64,000 bases of DNA from Ashinkailepas kermadecensis (GCA_034440615.1 JAOTOM010005186.1:1562501-1626500), one strand, 5' to 3'; shown: positions 22,735 through 34,190, numbered from the stretch's first letter. The notes: generated by a model from the sequence alone, not told the origin. A program made the numbers and translations.

Positions 22735-23125
22735 TTGGTCTGAAAACTCAGGCATCGGCTGATATGTGGTCTTGGCGTCAGTTGTGCCTGAATGCTGATC
22801 GCTGCTCTGTTAGTAGATTGGTCTGAAAACTCGTGCATCGGCTGATATGTGGTCTCGGCGTCAGTTGTGGTCTTGGCTGATATGTGGTCTTGGCGTCAGT
22901 TGTGGTCTTGGCTGATATGTGGTCTTGGCGTCAGTTGTGGTCTTGGCTGATATGTGGTCTTGGCGTCAGTTGTGGTCTTGGCTGATATGTGGTCTTGGCG
23001 TCAGTTGTGGTCTTGGCTGATATGTGGTCTTGGCGTCAGTTGTGGTCTTGGCTGATATGTGGTCTTGGCGTCAGTTGTGGTCTTGGCTGATATGTGGTCT
23101 TGGCGTCAGTTGTGCCTGACTGCCG
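22735..23125. repeat. 35-bp minisatellite, about 8 units, within a larger duplication
   Basis: Units of TTGGCTGATATGTGGTCTTG followed by GCGTCAGTTGTGGTC repeat every 35 bp with almost no divergence. A longer module starting AGTAGATTGGTCTGAAAACTC occurs twice to the left (22730 and 22810). The high identity suggests recent expansion. Confidence 0.93.
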
Positions 23126-23129
23126 CTCG

Positions 23130-23610
23130 CTGCTCTGTAAGTGCCGGTTCATTTCGTCGTACTTTGCGAGTGATTTGAAGTTACTGCGGTTAATTTAAAC
23201 GTAAATGTAAAATTATGTACACATGGGGATGGGTTGTGTAGGGAAAACATTGCACCGAAGACGTCTGGGATGGCGTCCATGGGGAAGGTGACTGCTGCTT
23301 GACTGGAAGTTCCCTCTGATGGCGGGCCATGTGATGGCGTCCCAGGTTTGTGGCGATAAACGCATCGCAGTCGGTGTACGACCCGGCAGACTGTTCCCTT
23401 TTCCTCATCATGCTTACATCTAGGTGTGTGTGACGCTTTCTGTTTGTTAGAGGAGTACCTAGAACCACCAGACTCACTCTGAAATGAGAAGTCAAATTAA
23501 AATGCATGAACTAGCGAGTCAAATCCTCCTCATAGACAGTGATGTTGCTTTTATACGTTCAGGGGGTAAGTAAGTGCCCTCAAAATTGGCTATGTCACCA
23601 ATAATTTCTA
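23130..23610. other. No gene seen
   Basis: Unassigned sequence; the minus-strand frame at 23190-23507 shows no domain. Confidence 0.4.
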
Positions 23611-23621
23611 CTTTTAACATA

Positions 23622-23830
23622 GGACCCTATGGAGTGTGCCCCCTCCCAATCCATTTCGGTTCGCCAACTGCCTTCGTGTATTGTGCCCCCCCCCCCCCTC
23701 CTCAATAATTTTCACAAATCAACACCCGTGTCCAAAGGTGTAGGCTTCTGAAAAATATTGGGAGGGCATAATACATGAAGGCAATGGGTGGGCCCAAATG
23801 GATAGGGGTGTGAGAGCATACTACATGGGG
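23622..23830. mobile_element. Foldback element with imperfect inverted arms of about 70 bp
   Basis: The left arm has CTGCCTTCGTGTATTGTGCC, a C run, and TCAATAATTTTCA. The right arm, inverted, has TTGCCTTCATGTATTATGCC and CTCCCAATATTTTTCAG. The arms match at roughly three bases in four. A diverged foldback or MITE-type insertion is likely; the ends are not sharp. Confidence 0.55.
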
Positions 23831-23839
23831 TCCCATGTA

Positions 23840-25590
23840 AAAGTTGAAGTTACTGGGAGGAAAAGTCAACATGGTGGCGGAGGGGCAAGTGTCCTTCCAA
23901 ACGCATACAAAACCACACCCCTGAGTCCCTCACTGCCATGTGCTGCCTACAGCATGACAATTACATATATAATACCACGTGTCATGGACGTGGGAGCAGC
24001 TGAAATATATCGGGGTTCGAACCGATTCTTATGCCAACTCTGTCCAGAAAACTCCTCGGGGATATTGGTTAAGGTCGAAGAATATTGGGGGAGGGGCATG
24101 GTCTCCTGGTCATCACTGTTCCTATGCTTACTTACTTAAAATAGGCCGGTAAGGGAAAAGTCATGTTCATTCTTTCCCGGAACAGTCGTCCTCTCCGGCG
24201 AATGCTGTCCCATCTTTTGTCTTCCATAGTAGCCAAAGATCAGTGCTTTCAAATTCATTTTGAGTTAGGTGTCCGCTGTAAGAAAAAATGCAGGGGTTGA
24301 GGAAAAATTTAAAATGGAGGTACTTCGATGTGCATTTTCACATGTGTTCAATCCCAACTAGAACAAATGGATTTGGCTCACAGAAGGAACTATTTTCGGG
24401 TGTGAATATAAGCATTAGTTATTTCATGCATGATCTTATTCGCTAACATGTACGCGATTGACGAGTAGCTTAGAAAAAGAATGCAGAAAGGATATCGGAT
24501 GCTACGTAAGAAAACGCTGTTAGGTATCAATTTGCACCAGCTGCAGAAAGTTGAGAACACTGCCAAAGATAAACACGTACACAAAAAAGCAAACTTCACA
24601 ATAGAAGTCAAAATTGCACACCAAACATATCAAACATATGTGAGTAACTTGAAATGATATACTAGATTTAGTGTGATAACACTCCACCGTACCTCAATCC
24701 TACATCGAAGTTAAGTAAGGATTGTGGCTTGATACCTTGCGCTTGAATTTGAGACATTTGAATGAATTTATCCTACATTCCGGCTTTGATGAAACACAGC
24801 CGTACATTTTTTTTTTGGAGTAAGAAGAAATTAGTCTTGGTTTATTTGTCCTAGGTTTGCATTCTTGTTTTTATAATAAGACTCATGAAATCGGAAACGT
24901 TTTGGTGCAAAATCGCAAAAGTTGCCACGCGAAGGCAGACTAAACCAACCAGTAGCCTACCTGCAGAGATGAGGATCCTGGATACAACAAAACCCGCAGC
25001 GGAGTCGAACAGTGAAGTTGTCCCCTAAGAAGTCTCCGGTAATGGCTTCTTGAATCGCCTGAGGACAAGCCGACTGCATGAAGGCACCACATTCCTCATT
25101 GGCACGTCACACACCGATGCGCACTCACTAAAGTCATGCTGGAGCCAGTCAGCCGGCCGGTGGTGGCGTGGCGAACAAGTGATGACTGTGCGACCGACTG
25201 CATCACTCCTCCGATGATGAATGCCGCTCAAACACCACTAATAAACAGCGCTTGTGTCGGCACCGAGCATGCAAACGTGCACAACACCGCGAGGGTGACA
25301 AAAAAAACAACACTACAATCAGCGATCAATCAGTGGAATCAACATTCGTGATGAAAGCAGATGCCAAGCTTATCGGGTCCTGTTTTGTGCCAGCGAATGG
25401 ATGTCTCGGCAGCAGTAGGTGTGGCATCTGAAGCAGGCGCAAGCCATTCTCGCGTTTCATGGAACTCAGCAGATACGACTTCATGGGATGTTCAGCGATC
25501 GCATGTAATATTTATTTTAAAAAGTGAGTCAGTCTGTTGAACTACAGAATGATAAGGAATAATCGGGAAACAACTAAAAGAAGCGTCCAT
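23840..25590. other. No gene seen
   Basis: AT-rich, without recognisable exons. Around 24675-24735 the words CATCGAAGTTAAGTAAGGATTG recall the 5S rRNA internal region, but the match is too short and isolated to call. Confidence 0.4.
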
Positions 25591-25593
25591 ATA

Positions 25594-25611
25594 TATATAT
25601 TGAATACACAC

Positions 25612-25663
<52 letters not shown>
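25594..25663. repeat. (TA)n microsatellite
   Basis: About 35 TA dinucleotides are preceded by CA-rich sequence. Confidence 0.95.
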
Positions 25664-25984
25664 GACTATATCTTTTCTACATGCCTATACTGACCCACTC
25701 GTGACGCATCCAAACCCCAATATATATATCACAATAGATGGGTACTATTAGTAATATTGATAGAAAATGCATAATCAAGCATTCCGCAAAGCTCCACACC
25801 AGATGAATATGAAATATCCCCACATAGCAGTGATAAATTATTAGTGAAATAGGGTGGAATATCCAACTTTCTGAACACTGAATCCATCCCTCCCAAAGAA
25901 GTATCGACATCGTGCTTCTTGATGAGTCTATGTCTTCATATATCGAATTTCTAACCGCATCTCGTTGATAAATACCATGCTTAT

Positions 25985-26400
25985 GCTCACCTTTGCGGAT
26001 CATGATACCCGAACATCACACACAATTTCAGGCAAGGTGATTGCTATGATGTGGTCTATACATTATCAGTTGGTAACCATAGGTATTTTTGTATCGTTAT
26101 CGTTAAAATAGTTATCCATAAATTAGCAATCTGGCAACAAGCAAAAAGGATGCACGTATGAGTACGCTGTTGGATCAAAATTGTGTCGGAAAACGTGTTC
26201 AGTGACTCGTTTCCATGGCAGATTTTGCCATCCTATGCTCGTTTCGACATCTCACACCTAACGAAAAAAAACATTATTTTAACGCTGGGGTTATACAGGG
26301 CCCATGAGCTCGTCGAACGTGCCATACTCCCCTGTCTGACTGGGCAGGCTGTAGAGTATGGTGGACTCATTATTAAATGCAGTATAGCAACGTGGGCTTG
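25985..26400 (+). mobile_element. Unclassified dispersed repeat (ATGAGTACG family), fullest forward copy
   Basis: Landmarks in order are GCGGATCATGATACC, ATGATGTGGTCTATACATTA, CAGTTGGTAACCATAGGTAT, CACGTATGAGTACGCTGTTG, ATCAAAATTGTGT, CCATGGCAGATTTTGCCATC, CGACATCTCACACCTAACGA and ACATTATTTTAACGCTG. Two inverted and two further forward copies occur in this window. It is non-coding as seen and probably a non-autonomous transposon. Confidence 0.7.
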
Positions 26401-26419
26401 GGTGTTAGAATGACAAATC

Positions 26420-26780
26420 ACGAGTGGAATTGGGGATTGTGGGGAGGGAATTTCTCACTGAATATACCAGGGAGTATCATAGTCCATTTGTGTTTAATTA
26501 TTCTCGAATTTTGTAATTGCATAATTTGGAATGGCAGGAAGTGTGAGTGAAAAGTAAAATAATGTTTTTGAGTGGGAGGGAGGTAGTGCACATGTACCCT
26601 GCAGTTTCCCAAAGCTTTATGTGAGTGCACAAACTTGGTTTGTCGGTGCACATACACTCACAGAAAGACATAAACTTACATCCTCAGACCTCTTGATGTA
26701 GAAAGCTCCATTGGTACATTTATCACCACAAAATATAGCTTCATCGAGATGAGCAAAGACATTGTGAATCTCTTACACAC
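26420..26780. other. No gene seen
   Basis: Unassigned AT-rich sequence between two dispersed repeats. Confidence 0.45.
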
Positions 26781-26784
26781 CCCT

Positions 26785-27020
26785 GTCAAGGGCCAGATCC
26801 AGGAATTACCATGGAGGCACATGTCCGGAGTGGCGCCACTGCAAAACTGCCCGTAGGGGTGCCTTTGCCTTCCGAGGGGCGGCTCTGGGTGAATAATTCA
26901 ATGACGAGGGGGTGCACTCAAGCCTTCCCAGAGGCGCGCCTCTACCGGAAGGGCTCCCACCTTTCATGAGGGGGGTGGATACATGCCCCAGTGCTCCATT
27001 GTATCTGCCTCTGCCTTTTC
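26785..27020 (+). mobile_element. Dispersed repeat, GATCCAGGAATT-edged family
   Basis: It begins at GCCAGATCCAGGAATTACCA and contains GTAGGGGTGCCTTTGCCTTC, GAGGGGCGGCTCTGGGTGAA and CAGAGGCGCGCCTCTACC. It ends at CTCCATTGTATCTGCCTCTG, like the copy at 22190-22560. Confidence 0.65.
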
Positions 27021-27095
27021 TGATGATCTAGCAAATTTTATTCATCGTGCTCTTCCTCTCTTCCATATATGGCCACATCCACACATGGCTGATAA

Positions 27096-29687
27096 ATGGC
27101 ATTGCTCCCTGCTGTCTTAGGTGCAGCCCACTGCCCCACACTAATACTGATTTTATTGCTGTCGCCGGGAAAAGGCAACAGCAATAAACTGAGAATAGGA
27201 GCTTTGTACCGATCAGGAACCTTGCCACATTCTCAGCAACTGGAGCTTGATAAGGTGATTTGTGAGGAAATCAGTAGAAACATTCAGAGGAAATGCCTTA
27301 TTCTTGGTGACTTTAATCTAAAAGGATATGAAAATGTTGGTGTTGGCTCCCCAGCATGTAAACTGTTTAGGAAATGCCTTGAAGAGGACCTGTTCTTACA
27401 CCAGTTTGTAACAGAACCAACTAGGCAGGGCTCATTCTTGGACCTTGTCTTCTCGGATTTAAGTGATTTAGTCCAAGACTTGACTGTAGGAGAAACTCTG
27501 GGAAGAAGTGACCATAACATAGTGAGATTCAAGGCACATGTAGCAGGGACAATCAAGGATAATTTGGCAAAGGTTCCAAATTTTAACAGGGCAGACTTTG
27601 ACTGCATGAGAGCAGCTTTAAGTGCCATAAAATGTGAAGAAGAATTCTCCGATTTAAATGCCTGTGAAATGTGGGAAAAGTTCAAATCTTACTTGAGGGA
27701 AATTCAGATTAGACATGTCCCCCAAAAGCAAAGGCGCAAAAGACGAGTAGGAAAGCCAGCATGGCTTACACCAGATTTGACAAAAGCAATTAAGGCTAAG
27801 AAAGATGCATTTAGAGTATTTAAGGAAGCTTCAAATATAGTAAATCTAAGGCTGTATCAAAAAGCTAGAGACGCTGTGAAACAGAAAACCAGAGCAGCAA
27901 AGCGAGCAAAAGAATTGGATTTGGCTAGGAACTGTAATGGGGACAGTAAAAAGTTGTTTAGTTTCTACAAGCTAAGTAAAGTTTCAAGCACAATTGGTCC
28001 ACTGGAAGTAAATGGGATTATTTTGAGTGATGATAGTGAGATGGTTGAGGAATTGAGCAAGCAGTTTAAATCAGTGTTTACATTGGAGGATGTGACAAAT
28101 CTGCCAATTGTGAACCACAGCCCAGCAACAGGTGATCAGTTACATGATGTTGATTTCATTGACAGTGATGTTGTTTTGAATTATGTCAGGAAAATAAAGC
28201 CAAACAAGGCAGCAGGACCTGATGGAATCTATGCTAGGGTATTGCGGGAAGCTGAAAAAGAATTGGCAAGTCCACTCAGTATAATATTTTGTAGATCAGT
28301 TTCCCAAAATGAAATTCCAACCGATTGGAAAAGGGCAAATGTATTTCCTATTTTCAAGAAAGGAGAAAGAGGGAAAGTTGAAAACTATAGGCCAGTAAGC
28401 CTCACATCACTAGTCTGCAAGGTACTTGAATCAATTATCAAGGATAAAATAGTTAGTTTTCTGGAAGGAAACAGAGTGATTCAAGATACTCAACATGGGT
28501 TTAGAAAAGGGCGATCGTGTCTCACAAATCTCTTGGACTTTTTTAATTTTGCTACAGAACAATTTGATAAGGGAAATCAGGTTGATGTAGCATATCTTGA
28601 CTTTAGCAAGGCCTTTGACAAGGTACCTCATAAACGGTTAATGATGCAGCTTCAGGCCCATGGTATTGTGGGTAACATCCTAAAATGGATAGGGTTGTGG
28701 CTTTCAGATAGACAGCAGAGAGTGATGCTAAATGGTACAAAATCATCATGGCAAAATGTTCTTAGTGGAGTCCCCCAAGGGTCAGTACTGGGACCACTAT
28801 TGTTCATTATGTTTGTAAATAACATTGAAAGTGGCCTAAGCAGTAAGGTTTTGAAATTTGCAGATGATTTGAAGGTCTTTAGGGCAATAACAGGGCACAA
28901 TGAGCAGGTCTTGCTGCAGAAAGACTTAGACGAGCTTGTGAAGTGGTCCGAAAAATGGCAAATGAAATTTAATTTTGATAAGTGCAAAATCATGCATGTA
29001 GGTAGGCAGCATATCAAGGCTCCATACTTGATGGGTGGCCAAGTACTATCTGTGACTCAGCAGGAGAAGGACTTAGGTGTTATTTTTAACACAAAATTGG
29101 GGGCATCAGAACAGACCAAAGAAGCCAGGAAGAAGGCACTAAGAATGCTTGGGGCAATAAATAGGAATGTATCATACAAAAGTGAGGAAGTCATCAGGAG
29201 GCTTTATTGTGCATATGTCAGGTCACATCTGGAATATTGTATCCAAGCTTGGTCCCCTAGTTGTGAAAAAGATTGTTGGCTTTTAGAGAGAGTACAAAAG
29301 AGGGCAACAAAAATGGTGAATGGTATGGGCAACCTGGCATATGAGGAAAGATTGAAGAAATTGAATATGTTTTCACTTAGATATAGAAGGCTGAGAGGAG
29401 ATCTCATCGAGGTCTTTAAATTTGTTCATGGTCAGGAACAGGGTTATCTCAGGGAACTGTTTGAATTTAACAGAAATGATGCAATTAGAGGTCATCAATT
29501 TAAAATTAAAGTTAATCACAACAGGACAAGGTTAAGACAGTCCTTCTTCACCAACAGGGTAGTAGAACACTGGAACCAGCTGCCAGAAACCATTGTCAGT
29601 AGCAACACACTGAACATCTTTAAGAACAGCATAGACAATCATTATAAGAATAGGGGGCTTGTTTTTCTGTATTCCAGGGAGAGTTGA
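27096..29687 (+). CDS. LINE endonuclease-reverse transcriptase (5'-truncated)
   Basis: The open frame is 863 codons; the first 25 or so, before GNSNKLRIGALYR, probably belong to flanking DNA. The C-terminal half of an AP-type endonuclease follows: KCLILGDFN near residue 67 and GRSDHNIVRF near 145. The reverse-transcriptase region has NYRPVSLTSL near 430, QHGFRKGRSCLTNL near 467, VAYLDFSKAFDKVPHKRL near 498, GVPQGSVLGPLLF near 557 and the catalytic LKFADDLKVF near 587. FADD is an accepted variant of YADD in this clade. Thumb and C-terminal sections continue to KNRGLVFLYSRES. The reverse transcriptase looks catalytically complete, but lacking the endonuclease N-terminus and a promoter this copy is unlikely to move by itself. 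Confidence 0.92.
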   Translation: MALLPAVLGAAHCPTLILILLLSPGKGNSNKLRIGALYRSGTLPHSQQLELDKVICEEISRNIQRKCLILGDFNLKGYENVGVGSPACKLFRKCLEEDLFLHQFVTEPTRQGSFLDLVFSDLSDLVQDLTVGETLGRSDHNIVRFKAHVAGTIKDNLAKVPNFNRADFDCMRAALSAIKCEEEFSDLNACEMWEKFKSYLREIQIRHVPQKQRRKRRVGKPAWLTPDLTKAIKAKKDAFRVFKEASNIVNLRLYQKARDAVKQKTRAAKRAKELDLARNCNGDSKKLFSFYKLSKVSSTIGPLEVNGIILSDDSEMVEELSKQFKSVFTLEDVTNLPIVNHSPATGDQLHDVDFIDSDVVLNYVRKIKPNKAAGPDGIYARVLREAEKELASPLSIIFCRSVSQNEIPTDWKRANVFPIFKKGERGKVENYRPVSLTSLVCKVLESIIKDKIVSFLEGNRVIQDTQHGFRKGRSCLTNLLDFFNFATEQFDKGNQVDVAYLDFSKAFDKVPHKRLMMQLQAHGIVGNILKWIGLWLSDRQQRVMLNGTKSSWQNVLSGVPQGSVLGPLLFIMFVNNIESGLSSKVLKFADDLKVFRAITGHNEQVLLQKDLDELVKWSEKWQMKFNFDKCKIMHVGRQHIKAPYLMGGQVLSVTQQEKDLGVIFNTKLGASEQTKEARKKALRMLGAINRNVSYKSEEVIRRLYCAYVRSHLEYCIQAWSPSCEKDCWLLERVQKRATKMVNGMGNLAYEERLKKLNMFSLRYRRLRGDLIEVFKFVHGQEQGYLRELFEFNRNDAIRGHQFKIKVNHNRTRLRQSFFTNRVVEHWNQLPETIVSSNTLNIFKNSIDNHYKNRGLVFLYSRES

Positions 29688-29790
29688 TCAACACATTTGA
29701 TGGACAACTGGTTCAGTGTACAGAGTGCAACCAAGAAGGGCCCTTGTGGCTCATAGTTGCACTGATCTTTTATGTCTTTATGTCTTTATG
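27172..29790 (+). mobile_element. CR1-like non-LTR retrotransposon (LINE), 5'-truncated
   Basis: The insert carries most of an endonuclease-reverse transcriptase ORF without frameshifts, then about 100 bp of 3'UTR ending in tandem TATGTCTT units (29771-29790). An octamer-repeat 3' end without poly(A) is typical of the CR1 clade. The recognisable protein starts in mid-endonuclease (GNSNKLRIGALYR), so the 5' end, including any ORF1, is lost, as is usual after incomplete reverse transcription. The intact reading frame indicates a fairly young copy. No sure target-site duplication is seen. Degenerate relatives lie at 59700-60010 and 61700-62060. Confidence 0.88.
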
Positions 29791-29869
29791 ATTCCCCCAC
29801 CCCCACCCCCAATAATACTCAGATTTGACATGGAATCTGACGTATTTCCTTCCAAGAGTCAATCATTTT

Positions 29870-30290
29870 CAGTGACCTAACAATGCTTGAACATTCCCTA
29901 ACGGTGTTAGAATAATGACTTTTCATTAGGTGTGAGATGTTGAAACGAGTGTAGCAGGATGTCGAAAATTGCCATGGAAATAAAGCTATATGAAATCTTG
30001 TTAAGTCCTCCAAATGCAGTTTTGAGACAATTGCATACATATGGCTGTTCCAGTTTTGCATGTTTTGAAAGGTATCTAATTTGTAGATGCCGATATCAAC
30101 GAAAACGATACAAACACATATGCTGACATTATATAACATAACACATCATAGGTATTCCCTTCACCTGGAATTATGCCAAGGGATGTTGGTTATCACGATA
30201 CCGGATCCGTTACGGTGACCATGAGTATGATACTTGTACATGGGACATGGTGAGAAACGAGGCATGAAGACTTCACAAACACACACCAAA
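29870..30290 (-). mobile_element. Unclassified dispersed repeat (ATGAGTACG family), inverted copy
   Basis: In minus orientation it shows GTATCGTTTTCGTT, CATTTATGC-like words, CCATGGCAATTTTCGACATC and CATCTCACACCTAATGAAAA, in the same order as 25985-26400. The distal part (ACATCATAGGTATTCCCTTC, ACCATGAGTATGATACTTG) is also shared with 34570-34990. Confidence 0.6.
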
Positions 30291-31640
30291 AAGCACGGTG
30301 TCGATACTTCCCGATTCAGTGCTCAATTAGTGATATATTACACCCTATTTCGCGAATAATTTATCACTGCATGACCCACACAGTCGATGCGCCCCTAGGC
30401 CCAAAAACACCAATAATTCGACGAGAGCTCAAAGTCGCGGGGTGGGCGGCCACTGCACTGGTGCGGCGGGTAGTGGGCTGGTTGGTTATTAGGGTTTTAG
30501 GGCGCATCAACTGCATTGGTTATACAGCGCCCATAAGGTTCGTGGGCGTTCGTGGGCGTTCTGTTTTGTAGCTTCATAGTGGAATGTTGACTCAAGCATA
30601 GTACAATACACGGAAAGTCCCCATTATACAGCATTTTTCTTGCCCTGCATAGGTATGTCCGATTTCCTGTTATTCACAGGTAGCTCACCACAATGAAGGC
30701 ATTCATGATTGATGTATACCCAGAAATGCCATCGATAAATATGTTTGCTTCCCACTTCCCACACTATCTAGTGGAGTTCATATTCAGAACCATTGCGCCA
30801 TTTGTGTCTAATTTCAACCAAGTATTAGAAAAAAAAACTATATGCATCCGAAATTGATTCCATGCGACGTCACAAAGATTTTACGTTGTCCGGGTCGTGA
30901 ACCAAAATGCACATAATAGTTTTGGTATGATGCCATGCCACATAGACAACACAGGATCTTTGTCATCTAAGTTGCTGGGAAAAAACACCCATAATGTTCA
31001 CCCATCAGCATTTTGAAAAAAAATACACCCTTCTCATGGATATAGATGCTTACTATTTCACTGTAATATAGTTGGAAAATATAATAAAATTAATGTAACA
31101 AATCAAATGAACCCTAAATGTCAAAGCATCAATCATAAGGTTATATCATATGTCACATCAAGGTTCCCTTATCACTATTAGATACAATTAGCATTACAAA
31201 CCCAATGCCCAAACTCTCCCAACCTGCAGATTGGTAGAGCATCACTCGAGATGTCAATGAGGAGAAAGATGTCAAAACACTTTGCGAGTCAAGGATTTTC
31301 CAAATTAGAAATGCTAACAAATGCTAACTTTTAAGGCACAAGTCATTAATTAACCTGCCTCACTTTGCATTGTAGTTTAGGGGCACATTGATTGCGTAGG
31401 TCATGTTGCAACCTGAATCACATCCAAATAGTGAACATCAAGTTGTTTGACTTTTCAAAAACACTATTTTTTAATATAAATTTAATCCGAGTTCTTGTTG
31501 GGGTGGCTTTATGAACCAGGATCCTATTGCTAATTTGAGCTTGTTGCATGAATCTGGCCCCACCACCTGATCCATGAATTCCAGTTCAATGCAGGAATTT
31601 TGACCGAAAGTTTAACGTGCCGTCAATGCACCGACACGGC
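30290..31640. other. No gene seen; SINE-tail-like motif at 30480-30545
   Basis: GGTTGGTTATTAGGGTTTTA, GGGCGCATCAACTGCATTGG and ATACAGCGCC at 30480-30545 resemble a SINE tail also hinted at near 9410, 31375, 44755 and 44975. The rest is AT-rich and featureless. Confidence 0.45.
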
Positions 31641-31699
31641 CGCCCGGTAGCTCGTCCCCGGCCTTATTGGGCCAGCTGCCAACTGACCCTACCAGCCGG

Positions 31700-31855
31700 G
31701 GGCTAAATGCGAGCACGTGAAGCGACTCGAACCGTGTCGCCAGGACAGGGGAGACCAGAGCAGGCCAGCGCTCTAACCAACTGCGCCGGGGGGCGGCTTG
31801 CGCCCCCCGGCGTGACGCCAGCGGGGCGGCGTCACCCGCTCTGGTCTGGCGGCTT
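31700..31855 (-). mobile_element. tRNA-derived SINE remnant
   Basis: On the minus strand GGCGCAGTTGGTTAGAGCGC (A-box region) precedes a degenerate B box, GGTTCGAGTCGC. The spacing matches a tRNA head. It is not a plausible functional tRNA. The 163-bp SINE beside it inserted just to its right. Confidence 0.55.
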
Positions 31856-32018
31856 GGTTGGTTGGTTATTGGTTTTACGACACGTCGACCGTTGAGTCAT
31901 GTAGCGTCGCCAAACTCTCACGCCGATTGGTCGCGGGCGAAGAGTAGCGACAGGTGAGACTCGAACCCACAACCTTTCGATTGTGAGACGAGCATCTTAC
32001 CCCTAGACCACTCGTCCC
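31856..32018 (-). mobile_element. 163-bp tRNA-derived SINE with 15-bp target duplication
   Basis: On the minus strand it starts GGGGACGAGTGGTCTAGGGG (tRNA-like A box) and has GGTTCGAGTCTCACC (B box). The tail follows: CGCGACCAATCGGCGTGAGA, GACTCAACGGTCGACGTG and CCAATAACCAACCAACC. It is bounded by exact 15-bp duplications CTGGTCTGGCGGCTT at 31841-31855 and 32019-32033, direct proof of insertion. The copy at 50121-50283 has the same length. Confidence 0.95.
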
Positions 32019-32228
32019 CTGGTCTGGCGGCTTCACGCACTACTTGCGAGCCATAATGCAAGCACTATGGCTTGCACAATGGTAAAAATGTGCCTTCCCC
32101 AAAAGCTAGAAGGCAACTTTTTAGCTTTTTTATGAAGCATACCAGTTTATACTCTACTTGATGACTATTTGAAATATTTATTAGCTTAGCATACTTTTGT
32201 GCACAAGCTTTTGCACCCTTCAAGACTA

Positions 32229-32385
32229 TATTGGATTGGATTGGTGCTTTGCAACACACTCAGCAGCTGAGGCCATATGGCGTCGCCTGCCTCTCACCCC
32301 GGCAGGAAGGGCAGGCGTCGCAGGGAATCGAACCCCGTACCTCTGGCGTGCCAGATTCTCAGCTAAACCATTGAGCTACCGACGC
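32229..32385 (-). mobile_element. tRNA-derived SINE, GGCGTCGG-headed family
   Basis: On the minus strand it starts GGCGTCGGTAGCTCAATGG, with B box GGGTTCGATTCCCTGCGACG, then GCCTGCCCTTCCTGCC, GGCGACGCCATATGGCCTCA, GCTGCTGAG and an end rich in CCAATCC. Relatives lie at 41524-41669 and 46088-46197. The first 73 bases resemble a complete tRNA but lack a proper anticodon arm. Confidence 0.85.
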
Positions 32386-32389
32386 CCTT

Positions 32390-32868
32390 GTCAGCTGAAA
32401 GGCTTGATATAACAATGGCTATCTGAGCAATGGCTCTGGCACTAACCCATAACTCAACCATTTATGTTACTTGCCATTGTGGGCATCACCTATGATGCAC
32501 ATTATCAAAGTCTCCAACAATATCAATGTCACCCCAACTGACTGGATGCTAAATGGTACCTATGCAGCTGCCATGGTGCAAAAATGCACAGAGAGTGCAA
32601 AATGAGTGACAGAAAGGGTAAAACTGTCATACCATTAATAACAAATGTTGTCAACATGGTGGCGGTGTGAACTCATTCTTATATGCAGTACTTTATCAGA
32701 CAAGAGGATTTTGGATGTGCCTGTTTTACTCCATACTCTGCTTGCACCCTATATAGAAACCAGTGGTTTCAGGGCTGAGCAGCATTTTTTGGAACATCAT
32801 AACGATGGAAACTTCAAAATTGTTTGATACCTCCAGAAAAGTGTAGTATTGTTTCAACTGAAGATGTG
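32390..32868. other. No gene seen
   Basis: Unassigned AT-rich sequence next to the Harbinger-like element. Confidence 0.45.
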
Positions 32869-32871
32869 TAG

Positions 32872-33776
32872 GGGTCTGTTCCCATGGCTCCACCAGAAGG
32901 AACTCAGTGGAGGTTAGTTGAGGCTAGTTGAGACTTGCCCACGGGAACGACCGGTGAAGCTTGGTGCAGAAATCAGCTGACAGCGGTGTGAATTCCGCGA
33001 CAAAAAGGAAGCATTTGGTACTGTATCATAAATTGGCCAAATTGCCCTTCAAATGTTTGTCCAGATGATCGCACGATGTACATAGTGTGCCTTGTTATAC
33101 AAAGTCCCAAATTTGTCTTTATTTCTGGGTATGTATGTGTCCTCAGACTGCGGGGAGCACAGATGTTCTTTTCGCCTTTGGGATGAACCAGGCAATCTCT
33201 CTTTCCTCTCGGTTGAGCATCGTCTCCCCCTGTTTTGCGGTTTGGCCTGCCTTCTTAACGTACAGCATATAATCTCGTGTCTGGACCCGCCGGGCTCCCT
33301 CGGCCCGGAGGCGCTTCTCTACCCGATGCTGACTTTTCCTCATCTCAACTTGCCCGACCTCGTCGATCGGGCTCGAGTAGGATTTTAGTCGGCGCCAGGA
33401 GAACGGCGGTACTTCTGGGCACGAGGATTGCAGCGGATCCGGCCGGTAAAGTAACATCTTCCCTTAGGTCGAATGACGTAGATCAAAGGCCTCAAAAAGG
33501 ATGTTTAGTGGTCTGCATCTGTTACTTCGATTATTGTTCATACTTGTAGTAGTAATTTCATATTTCCTTTGCGAAGGATGTTCTTAGTATTCAGTTGATT
33601 CATGAAGATGAGATTCATATGATGAAGAACGTTGTTTACGCGCAAATATATGGCGCAAGTGCGCCGTGATTGAGCTCAACTGAAAAATCACAATTGGACC
33701 CTGCTCCTGGGCTGGTGGAGCTTTTGCTCAACTGGTGGAGGTTGGTGGAGTTTAGTGGAGCCACAGGAACAGACCC
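32872..33776. mobile_element. PIF/Harbinger-like element, copy 1 (905 bp, TAG duplication)
   Basis: The ends are inverted: GGGTCTGTTCCCATGGCTCC on the left and GGAGCCACAGGAACAGACCC on the right, with GGTGGAG-rich subterminal repeats. TAG stands on both sides (32869-32871, 33777-33779), a 3-bp target duplication like the TWA of PIF/Harbinger elements. Overall about nine bases in ten match copy 2 at 37229-38171. The interior has broken open frames conserved between copies, but no recognisable DDE transposase, so it is non-autonomous. Confidence 0.85.
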
Positions 33777-33779
33777 TAG

Positions 33780-33884
33780 GTTAGGTCAGGTTAGGTTCAT
33801 GTTGAACTTTTGATTTGTTGTCCTTTACAAATGTGAAATGTTTATCTTATTCTTATCATATATTACCTGCTCAATCAAAACCAC
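33780..33884. repeat. Short TTAGG-type run
   Basis: TTAGGTCAGGTTAGGTT lies immediately after the transposon. Similar runs occur at 36485, 36560 and throughout 56.5-61.6 kb. They resemble arthropod telomere repeats but are short and interstitial. Confidence 0.5.
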
Positions 33885-34190
33885 TTTTGGTATTACTTTC
33901 CTTGCAAACTGTTATCTCAAATAGTTATCCCTAAATTACATATCTCAAAATATAGGAAAAAGTTGCACATATGGGTACATTATTTGTTCAAAATTGTGTT
34001 TGAAGAACTTGTAGGTTATGTTAAGCAGCATTGTCACCATGGCAAATTTTGACATACTGCCATACCCATTGCAGCATCTCACACATAATGAAAACCATTA
34101 TTTTAGCACTGAACCTCAGGGACTGAGTTATGTAGAAATTGACTATATGTAATCAGACAATCTAGCTTCTGTTAAATTTCCAGTACAGTT
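33885..34190 (+). mobile_element. Unclassified dispersed repeat (ATGAGTACG family), diverged forward copy
   Basis: AAATAGTTATCCCTAAATTA, GCACATATGGGTACATTATT, TCAAAATTGTGTT, CACCATGGCAAATTTTGACA, CATCTCACACATAATGAAAA and CATTATTTTAGCACTGA follow the order of 25985-26400. Confidence 0.65.

Noticed and set aside
24675..24735. 5S rRNA or 5S-derived SINE
   Set aside because: Only a short stretch (TCGAAGTTAAGTA) resembles 5S; the rest of the gene is missing.
31856..32385. Functional tRNA genes
   Set aside because: A and B boxes are present, but the anticodon arms do not fold, and tails and target duplications identify SINEs. The same applies to 50121, 50735, 61183 and 62130.
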